Shown one piece after another: positions 61,431 through 64,000 of a stretch of DNA of 64,000 nt. The notes beneath the pieces were generated by a model, which was not told the origin of the DNA, searched no databases, and was given only the letters and a program-made list of their open reading frames with translations. Each line of letters begins with the position of its first letter. The first letter of the stretch is position 1. The position numbers and the translations under genes were made by a program. The DNA is from Cryptomeria japonica (lineage: Eukaryota > Streptophyta > Pinopsida > Cupressales > Cupressaceae): assembly GCF_030272615.1 (NCBI RefSeq), contig NC_081407.1, positions 102,905,897-102,969,896 of the forward strand, read 5' to 3'.

Positions 61431-63847
61431 ATCATATGTCAAACCATTTTGCACATTTTGTCTTTTGGATAAAAATCCATATTTAGAGGCAAAATTTGGC
61501 ATATACAATCTTTTTCTTGTTTGTGGTATCGACCTATTTGCAGGCTTTTTGTTCTTTTCATAGGATTTCAAATAATTTATGCAGCCCACACACACTTTCC
61601 CAGCCTATAGCAACATGTTGGCTAGTTTATTTAATGTCATAAGAAGTCCCAAGGGTCTTATGGCTTGTAACATGGACCAACATTTGGCAAGGAAAAAAGA
61701 AACAACCTCCCTGCACAAAAGTTGCTCTTGTCTTTCGCTAACACATCATAATCTACCAGGCCTAAAGGATTCTTTCTTTTGGAGATATCTATAGAAGACA
61801 ACTTCATGTTGGGATTTTCTCACATTTTCTCTTGCCTAGAAGACTATTTCAATGGGGATGGAGAAAGTACTCATTAGATAGAATGTTTTGTTGAATTGTC
61901 TCAGACATGTTACCATTGGGTTTTCTCCTTTTTTTCCACTTGATGAGATATTTGCACATGGGCACCTTATTAGGGTTTGATCCTAGCCCCATATTTATAT
62001 TTGAGCATTATTACTCCCTAAGTATAACTTAATGGGGTATTAGAGTGTATTGTTTACTTAACCCAGACCTAGGCTTAAGTCGCACTTAGTGGCTAGGTCT
62101 AAGTTAATCTTGAAACTAAAGATTAAATTCACTTTATAGGTTAAAGACACTTTTTTGTCTCACCATGTGTGCACACATGAGGTTAGCCACTTAGACATTT
62201 CACCTCATTAGAGGTTGGAGATATTCTTTCCTCACCTTATGGGAGATTAGAGATACTTTTCATCACCTTACAAGTGTACATATGTGTCATTCACATTTGA
62301 GGGTTACTCATAACTTTGGTTTACACCATCTCACCTCAAACCCATCTTGTATATATACAAGTGTTTTATTATGTACTTTAATCCAATTTATGGTAATTGA
62401 TATGTTGATTGTTATTTGGATCATTTTCATTTATACACCCTATAAGTGATTATTTGGATGTGACTCCATGATCTTGGCTTCTCCAATGGTGACTCCCCTT
62501 CAAAGGCCTTATTTTGGTGGGACTATGTTAAAATGTAAAATTCATCCTTTTTATGCTCTAGTATCCTTTTTACACTCCAACATTGTTTTTATGCTCCAAC
62601 AGCTTACCAAAATTACATTTAAATTGTAGCATGCAAGCGTTAGCCTTTACATCGTCAAATCTAGTCTTGATTTTGGCACTTGACCATTTTATGTTGACCT
62701 AAACTCAAAAATACCTTGAGAACCCTATATAAAGTAATATTTTTTCATTCATAAAGTCTAATTTCACAACTTATTATTTCTGATGCTCAAGAATTCCTAA
62801 TTCCTTAATTCAAGAGCATATCTTAGTACAAGGAGCAATAAGCTACAACCTAGCTTCAAGTATAATTTCATGATGGATAATTTTATGTCATGTAATTGTT
62901 ATTGCATCAAAACTTAGAGGACTTGTGTAAAGAGCATTGTATCACCACCATCATCAATCCTAAGGTATGATATTGTTGATTCAACATTTCAATTATATTT
63001 AGCCTCTATCCTACTAGGAGTAAGCTCTTTGTTTACATCATCATTTCTATTGTGGAGGTGGAAACACTAACACATGATTTGACTTAGGCAATTTCCTATA
63101 CAATACAACCATTTTCCCTCTTTTCAAGTGTGTAGGTACATATTCAACAACTAAGAATTATAGAATTGCGCTAAGTAGATTAAGATGAACAGTACTAAAC
63201 TTTGGATAAGAAAAACCCCTGCACTATGGTACTTTTTATACCTATTCAATGCTTTTAGACTAGTCTTTGGAGGGATAGATCTACAAAACCTCTTGATCCA
63301 TAATTCAAATCTTTTTGTTGATGAAGAAACCTTCAAAATAGGGTACCAAACACTCTAGTCTAGCACTTTCTAATCCATATTGTTAGACATCATAGGCTAT
63401 TCTCTATCTCCTAATTTCAAATTTCTACTACTATTTTAGTTTCTAGTTCTATATAATTCTATTTATGTTGAAAGATCCCAATTTTATATCATTAACCTAC
63501 TTCATTTACACACACTTTACAATCTCAAATTCATTGCAATAAAAAAGGAGTCATAAACCCACAAGTGCTCAACTATTTTGTTAAGATTGTAGCTAGACCT
63601 AATTTATGCTTCTAATGATATACATCAATGGAGATTTGAGATCTTAGTTTACACTGCTAGGCTAGGATCTCATTTCCTACATATCATTTTGGTGAACTCG
63701 ATCTATCTTATGTTTGCATTTTCATTTTTAGATCTGATTTATATGCATTTAGTTTATTCATATTTACAATCATTTTTGAAATATATCTTTTAGGTGTCTA
63801 CATTACATGAATTAACATTAAAATTTTCAAATTTAGATGCAATCATG
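61431..63847. other. Unassigned non-coding DNA
   Basis: Possibly decayed retrotransposon interior. No conserved protein segment, repeat array or RNA gene recognised. Confidence 0.45.
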
Positions 63848-64000
63848 TTGGACACAATGGATCACTGAGAGGGGAGTGAATCAGTGATTTAAACTCTTTT
63901 TGTTCAACAAGGAGATACCGATAATATATAAAACAAATTGAGTGCTGACCGGTAGCTCAAACAATGCAAACAAGGTTTGTGAATGGACTTTCTAGAACAT
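63848..64000 (+). mobile_element. Start of an LTR, cut by the window edge
   Basis: TGTTGGACACAATGGATCACTGAGAGGGG with GTGAATCAGTGATTTAAAC close by looks like the opening of a plant LTR with internal short inverted words (ATCACTGA and TCAGTGAT). The end is outside the window, so this is tentative. Confidence 0.4.

Overview
The window looks like gene-poor nuclear DNA of a seed plant with a large genome. A conifer or other gymnosperm is my best guess, but no marker here fixes the species. The DNA is AT-rich and full of microsatellites. Almost everything with coding character belongs to a decayed transposable element: Ty3/gypsy gag and chromodomain pieces, Ty1/copia-type LTRs with an initiator-Met-tRNA primer site, an L1-type LINE ORF1, a hAT transposase, a CACTA (En/Spm) transposase region, MITEs, a tRNA-derived SINE and a 5S-rRNA-like sequence. 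I see no intact host gene.

Layout: 1-2196 is a gypsy remnant, with the gag zinc knuckle fused by deletion to a chromodomain tail, then a polypurine tract and LTR sequence. 2199-14870 is a block that may be one or several DNA elements. It starts with CTACC-motif palindromes and TTCGCC repeats, then has a hAT-transposase pseudogene (3073-5913) and a long GCGA-motif array (about 6460-8030). A large unrecognised coiled-coil protein pseudogene (8146-11624) follows, then a second GCGA array, a 42-bp tandem array and more CTACC palindromes. 14865-15146 is a nearly perfect 282-bp palindrome, followed by a TA microsatellite and LTR-like DNA ending at 16976. 17.6-29.2 kb holds a 5S-like sequence, a foldback element, tandem duplications, a LINE ORF1 pseudogene with its own 3' tail, a second LINE tail on the other strand, and a MITE.

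29799-34250 is a complete non-autonomous copia-type element with a 5-bp target duplication (CATAG). 34.5-35.4 kb holds CGAT-rich tandem repeats. About 39.4-50.8 kb is a minus-strand CACTA-type element. It has a TNP2 transposase gene with recognisable exons and, downstream, a second gene that combines a SET domain (histone-methyltransferase fold) with a Transposase_24-like C-terminal part. A 3.0-kb copia-type non-autonomous element (42199-45233, target duplication CATTG) is inserted in the SET-coding exon. 52.9-54.8 kb is a probable 3' LTR whose U3 contains a 532-bp tandem duplication of CGAT-motif repeats. The last 10 kb holds a CACTA-like fragment, a SINE with 13-bp target duplications inside a gag-like pseudogene, a short copia LTR with primer site, and the start of another LTR at the window edge.

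Two patterns recur. First, the long pseudogenes stay in one frame over kilobases and are broken mainly by TAG, TAA and TGA, as expected from deamination of methylated cytosine in CAG, CAA and CGA codons. Second, several LTRs share a 5'-terminal mini-hairpin of the form TGRTGC-NNNN-GCAYC. The best candidate for something undescribed is the SET/Transposase_24 gene in the CACTA element; next is the large unrecognised protein flanked by GCGA arrays.
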